Shown here piece after piece: positions 25,647 to 34,645 of a DNA stretch of 54,331 nucleotides. Numbering within the stretch: the stretch's first letter is position 1; each line of letters begins with the position of its first letter. Below the pieces are notes generated by a model. The model had not been told where the DNA came from. It saw only the letters and a program-made list of their open reading frames with translations, and did not search any database. This DNA is from Nitrosomonadales bacterium (lineage in GTDB: Bacteria > Pseudomonadota > Gammaproteobacteria > Burkholderiales > Gallionellaceae), in contig JANXWX010000117.1 in the NCBI GenBank assembly GCA_025350915.1, positions 1-54,331 on the forward strand, read 5' to 3'. The position numbers were made by a program, and so were the translations under genes.

Positions 25647-26342
25647 TTAGTCAAACTTGTCACGCAGTTCGTTACGCTCAAACCACCAATTTTTACCCAC
25701 CATGATATCCACCACTTGTCCCAGGCGTGGCAAGAACACCTGCGGGTTACGCAGCTCCAGCCTGTCCAGCCATTTATCCAGGGCTGCCTGGTCGCGTACA
25801 TTGCTATGACGCTCGGCCACCATCGCAATGAGATTATTAGCGAGGAATCCCTGGCTTTCATGGCTGTCGTCTTCGGCACGCAGATCAATCACGTAGCGCG
25901 CGGTGACGGCGGCGAGTGCGGCACCATCGGAGTTATGCGGTGTTTCGTCGACAATATGCAACAGCATGCCCAGTGTCAGCTCTGGATCAACCGGAAAGCT
26001 GACGGCCAGCCATACGCCCATACCCAGGGCGGCAATGGAATCATCCTGCTCGGTTTGATACAGCACATTGCAGGCTTCAACGGCATCCTGCCATGCATCA
26101 TTTTTTAACGCGACTTCAAAGGCTTCACGCGCAAAATCCCAGGCTTCCGGTTTTTGTTCAAGGTTGATCAGTATTTCCGCGATATCCAATTGCATGCGCG
26201 CACGCCCCAGCGGGGTGGCATTTTTCAGGGCATTGAGTTCGTGCATTTTTTCATCGAGGTGTTTCTGCAGGGCTATTCTTTCGCTATCGCTCAGCCCGTC
26301 TTTAATGTCACTTTTTTGAATTTCGCTATTTTGCACATTCAT
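25647..26342 (-). CDS. conserved hypothetical helical protein
   Basis: A 231-aa cytoplasmic protein with no signal or membrane segment. The first third is a charged coiled coil (SDSERIALQKHLDEKMHELN), then TPR-like helical pairs (RARMQLDIAEILINLEQKPE, AWDFAREAFEVALKNDAWQD, AVEACNVLYQTEQDDSIAAL). The C-terminus is less repetitive and has a Trp pair (GKNWWFERNELRDKFD). I start at ATG 26342; an in-frame ATG six codons earlier is possible. I do not recognise a named family. Confidence 0.7.
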   Translation of the reverse strand: MNVQNSEIQKSDIKDGLSDSERIALQKHLDEKMHELNALKNATPLGRARMQLDIAEILINLEQKPEAWDFAREAFEVALKNDAWQDAVEACNVLYQTEQDDSIAALGMGVWLAVSFPVDPELTLGMLLHIVDETPHNSDGAALAAVTARYVIDLRAEDDSHESQGFLANNLIAMVAERHSNVRDQAALDKWLDRLELRNPQVFLPRLGQVVDIMVGKNWWFERNELRDKFD

Positions 26343-26397
26343 GTTTACTATTTCTTTCAAAAATTAATTCATACCGCAAAATTTTATGCTCTCTATT

Positions 26398-26491
26398 CCC
26401 TCGCCCTTGTACGGGGGAGGGTTAAGGTGAGGGTGGAATTGCTCAACAAACCAACTCCCCCATCCTAACCTTCCCCCGTGAAGGGGGAAGG
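26398..26491. repeat. paired hairpin repeat, CCCTC...GAGGG family
   Basis: Two hairpins lie in the gap between pmbA and the next gene: CCCTCGCCC (26398-26406) with GGGGGAGGG (26413-26421), one mismatch, and CCTTCCCCC (26469-26477) with GGGGGAAGG (26483-26491), perfect, loop GTGAA. The two halves are themselves roughly inverted copies of each other. Same family as 6285-6323. It could also end transcription of pmbA. Confidence 0.6.
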
Positions 26492-26520
26492 AATATTGCG
26501 AGCCTGTTAAATTATTGAGG

Positions 26521-27876
26521 CTATTGCCCGGCCACCATCATGTTTTCGATAAGTATCGAGCCGCACTGGTGTGCCCCCGATACCAACACATCATTGCCCA
26601 CCTCAAGAATATGTTTGTACATATCCTTGAGATTGCCAGCGATGGTAATTTCTTCCACCGGATATTGTATTTCACCGTGCTCCACCCAAAAGCCCGCCGC
26701 ACCTCTTGAGTAGTCTCCGGTCACGGCATTCACGCCCGAGCCCAGCAATTCGGTAACCAATAATCCGCGATTCATTTTTTTCAGCAGTCCCTTGAAATCC
26801 AGCTCACCCGGTTTGACGATCAGATTGTGTGTGCCGCCTGCATTGCCGGTGGAGCGCATACCCAGCTTGCACGCCGAGTAAGTCGCCAGAAAATAGCCTT
26901 GCAACACGCCATTCTCCACGATGGTGCGGTGTTGCGTCTTTACGCCTTCGCCATCAAACGCACCACTGGCCAAGCCTTTGCGTATATCCGGCACATCTTC
27001 GATATGAATATTTGCTGAAAACACCGGTTGTCCCAGCTGGTCGAGCAAGAAGGAAGACTTTCGATACAGACTACTGCCGCTCACCGCATTGACGAAAGAG
27101 CCGATCAAGCCGGCTGCAATGGGCGCTTCAAACAATACCGGCACCTGCATGGTGGCAAGTTTGCGGGCCTTAAGGCGGCGCACGGTACGTTCTGCGGTAA
27201 TACGCCCCACTGCTTCTGCCGAGAGCATATCTGCCGCGTCACGCGCTTCGCTATACCAATAATCGCGTTGCATGGCGCCACCCTTGCCGGCAATCACTGA
27301 GCAGCTGATGCTGTGGCGCGTGGTCGGGAAACCGCCGGCAAAGCCCAGGCTGTTGGCATAAATAAAGTTCGACTCGTGCACATTGACGCTCGCACCTTCG
27401 GAATTATTGATGCGCTTGTCGGTCGCAAATGCGCTTTGCTCACAGCGCCGTGCCAGTTCGATGGCGCTATCCACATCCAGCAGCCACGGGTGATACAAAT
27501 CAAGATCGGGAAATTCAGTCGCCAGCATTTCCTGTTGTGGTAACCCGGCACAGGCGTCGCTGGCGGTAAAGCGCGCGATATTAAGGGCCGCATCCACGCT
27601 ATCTCGTATTGCCTGCGGGGAAAAATCCGAGGTGCTGGCGCTGCCGCGCTGCTTGCCGATAAAGACGCTGATACCCAGGCCCTTGTCACGGTTATATTCG
27701 ATGGTCTCGACCTCATCCTGGCGTACCGTGACAGCCTGGCCTATGCCCTCGGAAACTTCGGCGGCACAGGCGCTGGCACCCTGCTTCATGGCATATTGAA
27801 TCAAATCCTGGGCGATCTGGCGCAGGGTCTCCGGTGCGTGTGAGTTTGCGGTTTCGCTGCTTAAATTTGAGGTCAT
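26521..27876 (-). CDS. pmbA: metalloprotease PmbA (TldE)
   Basis: A 451-aa member of the TldD/PmbA family. PmbA pairs with TldD to form a heterodimeric protease that matures modified peptides (microcin B17) and degrades unfolded peptides; in this pair the zinc site is in TldD. Typical segments are DKGLGISVFIGKQRGSAST, STGNAGGTHNLIVKPGE and the C-terminal VEEITIAGNLKDMYKHILEV. tldD is not in the window. It is divergent from darP, a conserved arrangement in proteobacteria. Confidence 0.94.
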   Translation of the reverse strand: MTSNLSSETANSHAPETLRQIAQDLIQYAMKQGASACAAEVSEGIGQAVTVRQDEVETIEYNRDKGLGISVFIGKQRGSASTSDFSPQAIRDSVDAALNIARFTASDACAGLPQQEMLATEFPDLDLYHPWLLDVDSAIELARRCEQSAFATDKRINNSEGASVNVHESNFIYANSLGFAGGFPTTRHSISCSVIAGKGGAMQRDYWYSEARDAADMLSAEAVGRITAERTVRRLKARKLATMQVPVLFEAPIAAGLIGSFVNAVSGSSLYRKSSFLLDQLGQPVFSANIHIEDVPDIRKGLASGAFDGEGVKTQHRTIVENGVLQGYFLATYSACKLGMRSTGNAGGTHNLIVKPGELDFKGLLKKMNRGLLVTELLGSGVNAVTGDYSRGAAGFWVEHGEIQYPVEEITIAGNLKDMYKHILEVGNDVLVSGAHQCGSILIENMMVAGQ

Positions 27877-27950
27877 TGATGTAAATTCTATAAAACGTTA
27901 GGTCGTAAGGCGTTATCATAACAACATATGCAAATTTTTACCGAGCCCCT

Positions 27951-28538
27951 ATGAAACAACAGCAATACGACGACAGCGACGAAATCAACCTCCCCCCCAG
28001 TAAAACCAAGGTAAAGAAGCAAATGCTTGCCCTGCAGGACCTTGGTGAAGAGCTGGTAAAACTCAGCAAGGAACACCTGGCCGAGATCGAGATACCCGAC
28101 AATTTACGTCTGGCCGTGCGTGACGTTAAAAAAATGAAGAGTTTTGGCGCCATCAACAGGCAGATGCAATATATCGGCAAATTGATGCGTGATGTTGACC
28201 CAGAGCCCATCCAGGCTAAATTAGCCGAGTGGAACGGCACCTCGCGTCAGCACATTGCCTGGCTGCATCAGGTTGAACGCTGGCGCGATCGCTTGATCGA
28301 GCAACCGGATTCCCTGACCGAACTGCTGGCAGCCAACCCCGGTGCTGACGTGCAGCATTTGCGCTCGTTGATACGCAATGCACTCAAGGAAAAAGAACTG
28401 AACAAGCCACCCAAGAGTTACCGGGAAATTTTTCAGGTATTGCGTGACATTATCCCGGAAGAAGCTTTGATATCGGCAAAGGAGTCAACCTCCGATATCG
28501 TGTCCAATCCCGGCAAAGATGATGAACTGGAAGATTAA
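27951..28538 (+). CDS. darP: ribosome biogenesis factor DarP (YjgA, DUF615)
   Basis: A 195-aa charged helical protein of the DUF615/YjgA family, associated with late 50S subunit assembly in E. coli. Family signals are SKTKVKKQMLALQDLGEEL, LAEIEIPDNLRLAVRDVKKM, and RQMQYIGKLMRDVD. The C-terminal third carries the helix ADVQHLRSLIRNALKEK and an acidic tail. It begins 74 nt from the pmbA start, with promoters for both presumably in that gap, and the esterase gene follows after 5 nt. Confidence 0.93.
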   Translation: MKQQQYDDSDEINLPPSKTKVKKQMLALQDLGEELVKLSKEHLAEIEIPDNLRLAVRDVKKMKSFGAINRQMQYIGKLMRDVDPEPIQAKLAEWNGTSRQHIAWLHQVERWRDRLIEQPDSLTELLAANPGADVQHLRSLIRNALKEKELNKPPKSYREIFQVLRDIIPEEALISAKESTSDIVSNPGKDDELED

Positions 28539-28543
28539 TTAAG

Positions 28544-29209
28544 ATGACCAGTATTCTCCCTCATATCGTGCTCGATCGCGGCACCGCACCTGCCCACAGC
28601 ATCATCTGGCTGCATGGCCTCGGTGCGGATGGTGAAGATTTTGTCGAGGTGGCTGAAATGATGAATTTGCCGCTGCCCATTCGCTTTATCTTTCCGCATG
28701 CGCCTAAAAATCCGGTTACGATCAATGGCGGATTTGTAATGCGCTCCTGGTATGACATTGCCGAAGTCGATATCGCAGCACGACAAGATGCGGCAGGTAT
28801 CCACGCTTCCCAACTTGAAATTGAAAAATTTATTGCGCATGAAGTTAGTCGCGGCATCCCGACAGAAAATATCTTTCTGGCAGGATTTTCACAAGGCGGT
28901 GCAGTAGCGCTGCATACCGGCTTGAGGCATCCGGGCAAGCTGGCTGGCATTCTGGCGCTTTCCACCTATTTGCCCTTGGCAGAAACCCTGACCCAGGAAG
29001 TGAGTCTCAGCGCCCTCAAGACGCCTATTTTTTTCGGGCATGGCAAACATGATCCGGTGGTGCCTTATGATTTGGGGAAGATGTCAGCCGATAAATTACA
29101 GCAACATGGCTTTCAGGTTGAGTGGCATGAGTACGCAATGCCACACTCGGTGAATATTGATGAAATAAAAGATATTGAAAAGTGGCTTAGCGCGCGTCTT
29201 ATTTTTTAA
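28544..29209 (+). CDS. alpha/beta-hydrolase, carboxylesterase/phospholipase family
   Basis: A 221-aa serine hydrolase of the acyl-protein-thioesterase/YpfH group. It shows the oxyanion-side HGLGADGEDF, the nucleophile elbow AGFSQGGAVAL, the Asp turn GHGKHDPVVPY and the final His in MPHSVN. No signal peptide is seen, so it acts in the cytoplasm. Its substrate is not known. It is probably co-transcribed with darP and ends 3 nt from the convergent PilZ-protein gene. Confidence 0.88.
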   Translation: MTSILPHIVLDRGTAPAHSIIWLHGLGADGEDFVEVAEMMNLPLPIRFIFPHAPKNPVTINGGFVMRSWYDIAEVDIAARQDAAGIHASQLEIEKFIAHEVSRGIPTENIFLAGFSQGGAVALHTGLRHPGKLAGILALSTYLPLAETLTQEVSLSALKTPIFFGHGKHDPVVPYDLGKMSADKLQQHGFQVEWHEYAMPHSVNIDEIKDIEKWLSARLIF

Positions 29210-29212
29210 ATT

Positions 29213-30742
29213 TTACGCAACCACGTCAACATCTGACTCCTGCTCCAGTCTGCGATAGCGCACCAGATCGAAATCCTCACCTTTTTCAACAAGGTCGACT
29301 GGAATAAGCAAATTATTTTTATCTCCCAGCCGCATATTTAAATTAATGTTCGGCAAGTAGGTGTCTGCTGGCACCAAGATCCAGCTTTCTCCGCTCTGTG
29401 CCTCAGCATAATCAAGTAACAACGCCAGGGTTGCGGTATTTCCTGCCGCCTCGCTATACAACAAGACTACTTCTGCCTTGTTCGACAGTATTCTTACACC
29501 CACATGCAGATTATTTTTTTCATCACGCTTTAAGCGGCGCACTATCCCCACGCCAAAATATTTTGAGTTTTCTGGACGCATACCCACGAGTGTTCCGATA
29601 TTTATGCTGCTCAACTGGCTGGTATCCAAAACAAATCGTATTCCATTGAGACTGACATCTTCCAAAGCACAAATTTTGCTGGCCGAACCCTGAATATTAA
29701 GCCCCTCGTCGGCTTGCTCAAGTGCATTTAAATACCCATAGCTCGCATTTACATTCACTTTAATTTTTTTACGTTGCTGGCGCCTTACCGGCAGGGGTAA
29801 CTTGCAATATGACCCCAACCGCCGCACGACATCCGCAACAACTTCCGCACTATAGGGAACCCCAAAATTCAATTCCTCGGGCACCAACCCTTTGCCTAGT
29901 GTCTTAAGCAAATTATCCAGATGTCCCGGAGCCGGGCCGATATTCACAAAACGCATACCGTCGGGATACATCGCATCATCATCCGTCACCCGCACCGGCA
30001 TCGCAGGATTCCCGATATCCAGAGCAAAGAGGCTATCTGCCTGCGCTTGCTCACTCACCGAAAATGCCTTGCACATATAGAGCATGAGCAATTTGGCAAT
30101 ATGCAGATCCTTTGGTTTAAGTGTGCCTTCTCCTACCCCATACCACATGATCGCGCTTGCAAACAAATGCTCAACCGACGTAACCAAGCCCATTGAAACA
30201 TAAATGGCGAGTTGCTTATCCTGGCATTGCCCTTGTTCTGCACAGGCATACATTGCCGCCAGATCACTCCATAGCTGTTGATCTATTTTGTCGTATCGCA
30301 CCCCCGCACACTCAAGTCTCCCGAACACGGCAAAAATGCCGCGTGCACTGATCAACGGTATCTCTGACTTAATCACCGAGCTGCCTTTTTCGCGATTGTC
30401 GATACCCCGTACCAGGTGCGAATAACCCTTAACACAGGCCTGGGAATAACGCTCCATAGAGCTCAACAGACGATTTTCCTGAAATTGAGCGGGCGGGATA
30501 ACGGCGAAATAACTGTTGGTATTTCTGCGCAGATAAGGATGTGCAGCATCATCAAGCATGCGCAGAACGGCAAACTGATGATCCAGCCGAAATTCATTTT
30601 CCGGGTCAAACAATGTATCGATCCATTGGCCAATTTCATCAAGCGCAACTACAACATCTGTCTTGGATTGCGTACTCAACAGTTGCTGTACAGACTTAAT
30701 ACTTGCCAATGGGTGATCGGATTTGTTGCTGAAAATTCCCAA
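29213..30742 (-). CDS. PilZ-domain protein with long helical N-terminus
   Basis: A 509-aa protein without signal peptide. Residues 1 to about 300 are mostly helical and I do not recognise them. Around 315-420 is a PilZ-like domain carrying both halves of the cyclic-di-GMP motif: RRQQR (R320, R324) and DVSLNG (362-367), followed by beta strands GTLVGMRP and FGVGIVRRLKR. The last 90 residues may form another small domain. It is a candidate c-di-GMP effector of unknown output. It is transcribed alone, divergent from aat. Confidence 0.72.
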   Translation of the reverse strand: MGIFSNKSDHPLASIKSVQQLLSTQSKTDVVVALDEIGQWIDTLFDPENEFRLDHQFAVLRMLDDAAHPYLRRNTNSYFAVIPPAQFQENRLLSSMERYSQACVKGYSHLVRGIDNREKGSSVIKSEIPLISARGIFAVFGRLECAGVRYDKIDQQLWSDLAAMYACAEQGQCQDKQLAIYVSMGLVTSVEHLFASAIMWYGVGEGTLKPKDLHIAKLLMLYMCKAFSVSEQAQADSLFALDIGNPAMPVRVTDDDAMYPDGMRFVNIGPAPGHLDNLLKTLGKGLVPEELNFGVPYSAEVVADVVRRLGSYCKLPLPVRRQQRKKIKVNVNASYGYLNALEQADEGLNIQGSASKICALEDVSLNGIRFVLDTSQLSSINIGTLVGMRPENSKYFGVGIVRRLKRDEKNNLHVGVRILSNKAEVVLLYSEAAGNTATLALLLDYAEAQSGESWILVPADTYLPNINLNMRLGDKNNLLIPVDLVEKGEDFDLVRYRRLEQESDVDVVA

Positions 30743-30876
30743 AATAAATACCCTCCCCTGTACCTAAGCTGTTAAATTTCTTACTATATAAACACATTTA
30801 ACACAAACTTGCCACATGACAGAAGTACCATGACAATAACCACAATAGCTAACCACGGACATCCATCACCTTTTAA

Positions 30877-31575
30877 ATGATTTCACTTTTGCATGAAAGC
30901 ACACCATTCCCCCCTGTAGAGCAGGCTCTGCGCCAACCAAACGGACTACTCGCTGCCGGCGCCGATCTTTCACCAACCCGTTTGCTGGAGGCATATCGTC
31001 ACGGCATTTTTCCATGGTTTAGCGAGGGCGACCCCATTTTATGGTGGAGCCCTGACCCCCGCATGGTGCTATTTCCGGGGGAATTTAAAATATCGCGTTC
31101 GCTGCGCAAAACCCTGCTGCGGGGCCAATATCAAATGCGTTGCGATACCGCCTTCGAGCAAGTCATGCGCGCCTGCTCACAACCGCGTGAAGGCCAGAAT
31201 GGCACCTGGATACAGGAGGATATGATTGCAGCCTATGTTCGGCTGCATAAAGCCGGCTATGCGCATTCGATAGAAACCTGGATGGATAATGAACTGGTTG
31301 GCGGGCTCTACGGGGTCAGTATCGGTCGCATGTTCTATGGCGAATCGATGTTCAGCACTAAAGCCGATGCGTCAAAAATTGCGCTGGCTTATCTCACCGC
31401 CCAATTAAAGCGCTGGAACTTCGGCATGATAGACTGTCAAATGAATACGCCACACTTGGCATCACTCGGCGCACGAGAAATAACACGCAGAGAATTTCTC
31501 ATCCGCCTGCAAGAATTGATACACTATCCAAACTTGACCTCACCCTGGTTTTTAGACGATGGCCTTATTGCGTGA
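30877..31575 (+). CDS. aat: leucyl/phenylalanyl-tRNA-protein transferase
   Basis: A 232-aa enzyme that attaches Leu or Phe from aminoacyl-tRNA to N-terminal Lys or Arg of proteins, marking them for ClpS/ClpAP. Family signals are [59 protein letters not shown], and the late [15 protein letters not shown]. The bpt start overlaps its last 17 nt, so two N-degron transferases are coupled. No clpS or clpA is in the window. Confidence 0.96.
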   Translation: MISLLHESTPFPPVEQALRQPNGLLAAGADLSPTRLLEAYRHGIFPWFSEGDPILWWSPDPRMVLFPGEFKISRSLRKTLLRGQYQMRCDTAFEQVMRACSQPREGQNGTWIQEDMIAAYVRLHKAGYAHSIETWMDNELVGGLYGVSIGRMFYGESMFSTKADASKIALAYLTAQLKRWNFGMIDCQMNTPHLASLGAREITRREFLIRLQELIHYPNLTSPWFLDDGLIA

Positions 31576-32284
31576 CATCCCCCTCTCGGCACTGCAATTT
31601 TATTTGACTGCACCCTACCAGTGCAGCTACCTGGCGGATCATGAGGCGCGCTCGCAAGTGGCGGCACCCAGCTTTCTAATCTCGACTGAAATTTACTCCG
31701 AACTGGTGCGCCAGGGCTTTCGGCGCAGCGGCACATTCACCTACCGGCCCCGCTGTGATATCTGTACGGAATGTGTTCCTGTGCGCGTGGAGGTCAATGC
31801 TTTTTCTCCCAGCCGCACACAACGCCGCGTGTGGAAGAAGCATCAGTCACTCGATGTTTCAGTGCATCCGCTGGCGGATAAACAAGAGTATTTTAAGCTC
31901 TACCAGCGTTACCAGAACGCGCGCCATCTAGACGGTGGCATGAGCAATGACAATCACGACCAGTATCAAAAATTCCTGCTGCAAAGCCATGTTGATTCCA
32001 TGCTGGTTGAATTTCGCGAAAAGGGAACGCTGCGCATGGTGAGCATTATCGATGCACTGGATGACGGGCTCTCCTCGGTCTATACATTTTTTGATCCTGA
32101 AGTACCCCAGGCCAGCTACGGTACTTACAATGTATTGTGGCAGATCGAGCTTTGCCGCCAGCTGCAGCACCCTTATCTCTATCTGGGTTACTGGATTAAA
32201 GAGAGCCGCAAGATGACCTACAAGTCAAATTTCCAACCGTTACAAGGACACATACAAGGCGTCTGGCAATCTCTCTCTGCCTGA
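31559..32284 (+). CDS. bpt: aspartate/glutamate leucyltransferase Bpt
   Basis: A 241-aa ATE1-like aminoacyl-transferase that in bacteria adds Leu to N-terminal Asp or Glu. The N-terminal domain has the family cysteines (PYQCSYL and [12 protein letters not shown]), and the C-terminal half the GNAT-like fold, with [20 protein letters not shown] and [20 protein letters not shown]. The ATG at 31559 overlaps aat. The pair would put both branches of the bacterial N-degron pathway under one transcript. Confidence 0.94.
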   Translation: MALLRDIPLSALQFYLTAPYQCSYLADHEARSQVAAPSFLISTEIYSELVRQGFRRSGTFTYRPRCDICTECVPVRVEVNAFSPSRTQRRVWKKHQSLDVSVHPLADKQEYFKLYQRYQNARHLDGGMSNDNHDQYQKFLLQSHVDSMLVEFREKGTLRMVSIIDALDDGLSSVYTFFDPEVPQASYGTYNVLWQIELCRQLQHPYLYLGYWIKESRKMTYKSNFQPLQGHIQGVWQSLSA

Positions 32285-32317
32285 CGATGCAACACGCAAA
32301 GGAAGCACCGATTAAGA

Positions 32318-32345
32318 CCGTTCGCCCTGAGACTGTCGAAGGGTT
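32318..32345. repeat. GTTCGCCCTGAG...TGTCGAAGGG dispersed repeat
   Basis: CCGTTCGCCCTGAG followed by ACTGTCGAAGGGTT lies in the 153-nt gap between bpt and pyrD. It matches a repeat known from many proteobacterial genomes; a degraded relative is at 391-420. The remaining gap to pyrD is AT-rich and may hold the pyrD promoter. Confidence 0.55.
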
Positions 32346-32437
32346 CACAACGAATGGAGGACTTAATCAACGCTTCCCTATATTATTATTCATATGGTAT
32401 TCACGCTTCTCAATTGACCTTCAAGAAAGATTGTTAG

Positions 32438-33454
32438 ATGTATACATTGCTGCGCCCATTACTTTTCAAACTCGATGCAGAAACCGCCCATCACCTAACA
32501 CTTGATGGGCTTAAAATTACCCACAAAATGGGCCTGCTTCCGCTTGTGGCCAAACAACCAGTTCCCGATCCGCGAACGGTAATGGGTCTCACATTTAAAA
32601 ATCCTGTTGGCCTTGCCGCTGGACTCGATAAAAACGGGGCTTATATCGATGCTCTCGCCGCACTGGGCTTTGGTTTTATTGAGATCGGCACCATCACCCC
32701 CCGCCCCCAGCCCGGCAACCCAAAGCCGCGCCTGTTTCGGCTGCCTGAAGCAAACGCCATCATCAACCGCATGGGCTTCAACAACCTCGGTGTGGATGTA
32801 CTGTTGGAGAATGTCAAAAAAGCCAAGTACAAAGGCATACTCGGCATCAACATCGGCAAAAATTTTGACACGCCCATTGAACGCGCTGCCGAAGATTATT
32901 TGATCGGCTTGCGCAAAGTGTACGCACACGCCAGCTACGTTGCGATCAACATCTCCTCGCCCAACACAAAAAATTTACGACAGTTGCAAAGCGGTGACGA
33001 GCTCGACGCACTGCTGTCTCAACTCAAAGCCGAGCAAGAAAAACTTGCGCAACAACATGGAAAATATGTACCGCTTGCGCTTAAAATCGCACCCGATCTG
33101 GACAAGGAGCAAGTGCAGCAAATCGCCGCCCTGCTCATGCGCCACCGCATTGATGGCGTCATCGCCACCAACACCACCCTGTCGCGTGATCTTGTCAAAC
33201 ACTTGCCTTCGCACCTTGAAGCGGGCGGATTAAGCGGCGCACCCGTGCGTGATCAATCAACATTTGTCATACGTCAGCTCGCGGAAGAACTTAAACGCTC
33301 ATTGCCGATTATCGGTGTGGGTGGAATTTTACAAGGTGAACATGCAGTAGAAAAAATGCAGGCTGGCGCTGCACTGGTACAGATCTACAGCGGACTTATT
33401 TATCGCGGCACAGACTTAATAGCAGAATGTGCAGCGTCGATTAAAGGCCAGTAA
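32438..33454 (+). CDS. pyrD: dihydroorotate dehydrogenase (quinone), class 2
   Basis: A 338-aa membrane-associated flavoprotein that oxidises dihydroorotate to orotate with quinone in pyrimidine synthesis. The class 2 N-terminal helices are present ([20 protein letters not shown]). The core shows [20 protein letters not shown], the catalytic region [24 protein letters not shown], and the FMN-phosphate site [10 protein letters not shown]. It stands alone, and the next gene is a remnant on the other strand. Confidence 0.96.
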   Translation: MYTLLRPLLFKLDAETAHHLTLDGLKITHKMGLLPLVAKQPVPDPRTVMGLTFKNPVGLAAGLDKNGAYIDALAALGFGFIEIGTITPRPQPGNPKPRLFRLPEANAIINRMGFNNLGVDVLLENVKKAKYKGILGINIGKNFDTPIERAAEDYLIGLRKVYAHASYVAINISSPNTKNLRQLQSGDELDALLSQLKAEQEKLAQQHGKYVPLALKIAPDLDKEQVQQIAALLMRHRIDGVIATNTTLSRDLVKHLPSHLEAGGLSGAPVRDQSTFVIRQLAEELKRSLPIIGVGGILQGEHAVEKMQAGAALVQIYSGLIYRGTDLIAECAASIKGQ

Positions 33455-33619
33455 TACTTTATGATTTTAAGCTCCGAACCGACCTTTCGTTAAGTAGCGC
33501 TTGACATACCTAGCGGAAGTTCAGTTTTAAAATTGTAGGTCTGCGCGGCATTTCGTTGTCATGCTTAAATACAGCGTTAATTCATGCCTGGTTTAGTACC
33601 TCGTTTCGCCGCCTTCTCC

Positions 33620-34312
33620 TCAGTTGGAGTCGTTCCAATTAAGAATAGCCGCTGCTTCAGGCCGGTACTTTTGGAGCAAGTTACGGAAGATGTATCGAGG
33701 TGGGCCACCATAGAGGTCACATACTTTATCTGCTTCATCTGGCGTTGCAGATAGACGAGCAGCGACTTCCTGATAAATATCTTGGCATGAAGCTTCACGA
33801 AGATCTTGAGTCGTGTCGTTGAGCGGAACGAAGTGACGCCACGTGTCGCGTTTAAGTGAGTAACGAGAGATGCCAAGCTCAGTGGCCACCCACAGCTCTC
33901 CATTATGAACAAGAACATCGTTGGCCCACATTCCGCACGGTCCATCCTTATTACCTCTGAATGTATCAAGACGATCTTGAGTCCAGTCGTAACGGGCAAC
34001 ACCTATCCCCGGTCCGTCAGTTCCCTCGGATGCATTCATCGTTGTAATCCACACCGACTTGTCGATTACTAAAAGCTTATGCACCGAGGCAGAGCGCAGT
34101 AGCTGTGGCCGACGAATGTCGAATCTCCCAGTTTGGAGGTTGAGTCTCCCAATTCCCCCCACGCCTCCTGAGCCTTCACCCCCGTAATAGGCGAGGCCAA
34201 AGTAGACCTGCGAGCCAACGCAAGCATCACTAAACTTTGAGGCAAAGTGTGTGAATTCATCTGTAAACCTCCTCTCAACGTGCCGTGGATCATGCTGAAT
34301 AGCAAAAATGAC
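33620..34312 (-). pseudogene. beta-propeller protein gene, 5' end lost
   Basis: The frame is open from a TAA at 34313-34315 to the stop at 33620 and reads like a propeller repeat protein: VGSQVYFGLAYYGGEG, IGRLNLQTGRFDIRRP, KSVWITTMNASEGTDG, VLVHNGELWVATELGISRYS. No ATG or good start precedes the conserved part in this frame; the best is a GTG at 34162, which would cut into it. A strong AGGAGG with ATG at 34260 exists but in another frame. It is therefore probably truncated or frameshifted. No neighbour explains it, and I cannot name a family. Confidence 0.55.
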
Positions 34313-34411
34313 TTACTTTAATCGGCATGCTGCAGAAATCTATAATGATATATTTATTGATGGAAAGTAGACACAACCTTACAGATCAACCCCTATTTCA
34401 CTTTAATTGAC

Positions 34412-34630
34412 TCATCTGCGCAACGGGTCCAGCAACGAAGACAAACCATTGTGGTCCAGCTCATGCATCAGTGCCAATAACAAGCCGATCTCACCCGTTG
34501 GAAATCCTTTAAGCGCAAACCAGTTTAAATAGGGGCCGGGTAAATCAGCAATGATACGGCCCTTGTATTTGCCATAGGGCATTTCACGGGTTAGTAAAAG
34601 CTGCAGGTGTTCTGCATTTAATGCCTTCAT
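34412..34630 (-). CDS. DUF3820 family protein
   Basis: A 72-aa protein that matches DUF3820: MPYGKYKGRIIADLPGPYLN, WFALKGFPTGEIGLLLALMH, ELDHNGLSSLLDPLRR. It is small, soluble and of unknown function; the family has been described as putative quorum-sensing-regulated virulence factors. It starts 15 nt after the ABC ATPase gene and seems to be the last gene of the long operon. Confidence 0.85.
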   Translation of the reverse strand: MKALNAEHLQLLLTREMPYGKYKGRIIADLPGPYLNWFALKGFPTGEIGLLLALMHELDHNGLSSLLDPLRR

Positions 34631-34645
34631 AGCTTAAAACTGCGC

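Noticed and set aside
26390-26500. Possible CRISPR or tRNA-like structure in a repeat-rich gap
   Set aside because: Only two hairpins of a dispersed repeat family; no direct repeats with spacers and no cloverleaf.
34069-34260. ORF from ATG 34260 with strong AGGAGG
   Set aside because: The ribosome-binding site is excellent, but the encoded 63 residues are not protein-like and the overlapping frame carries the propeller sequence.
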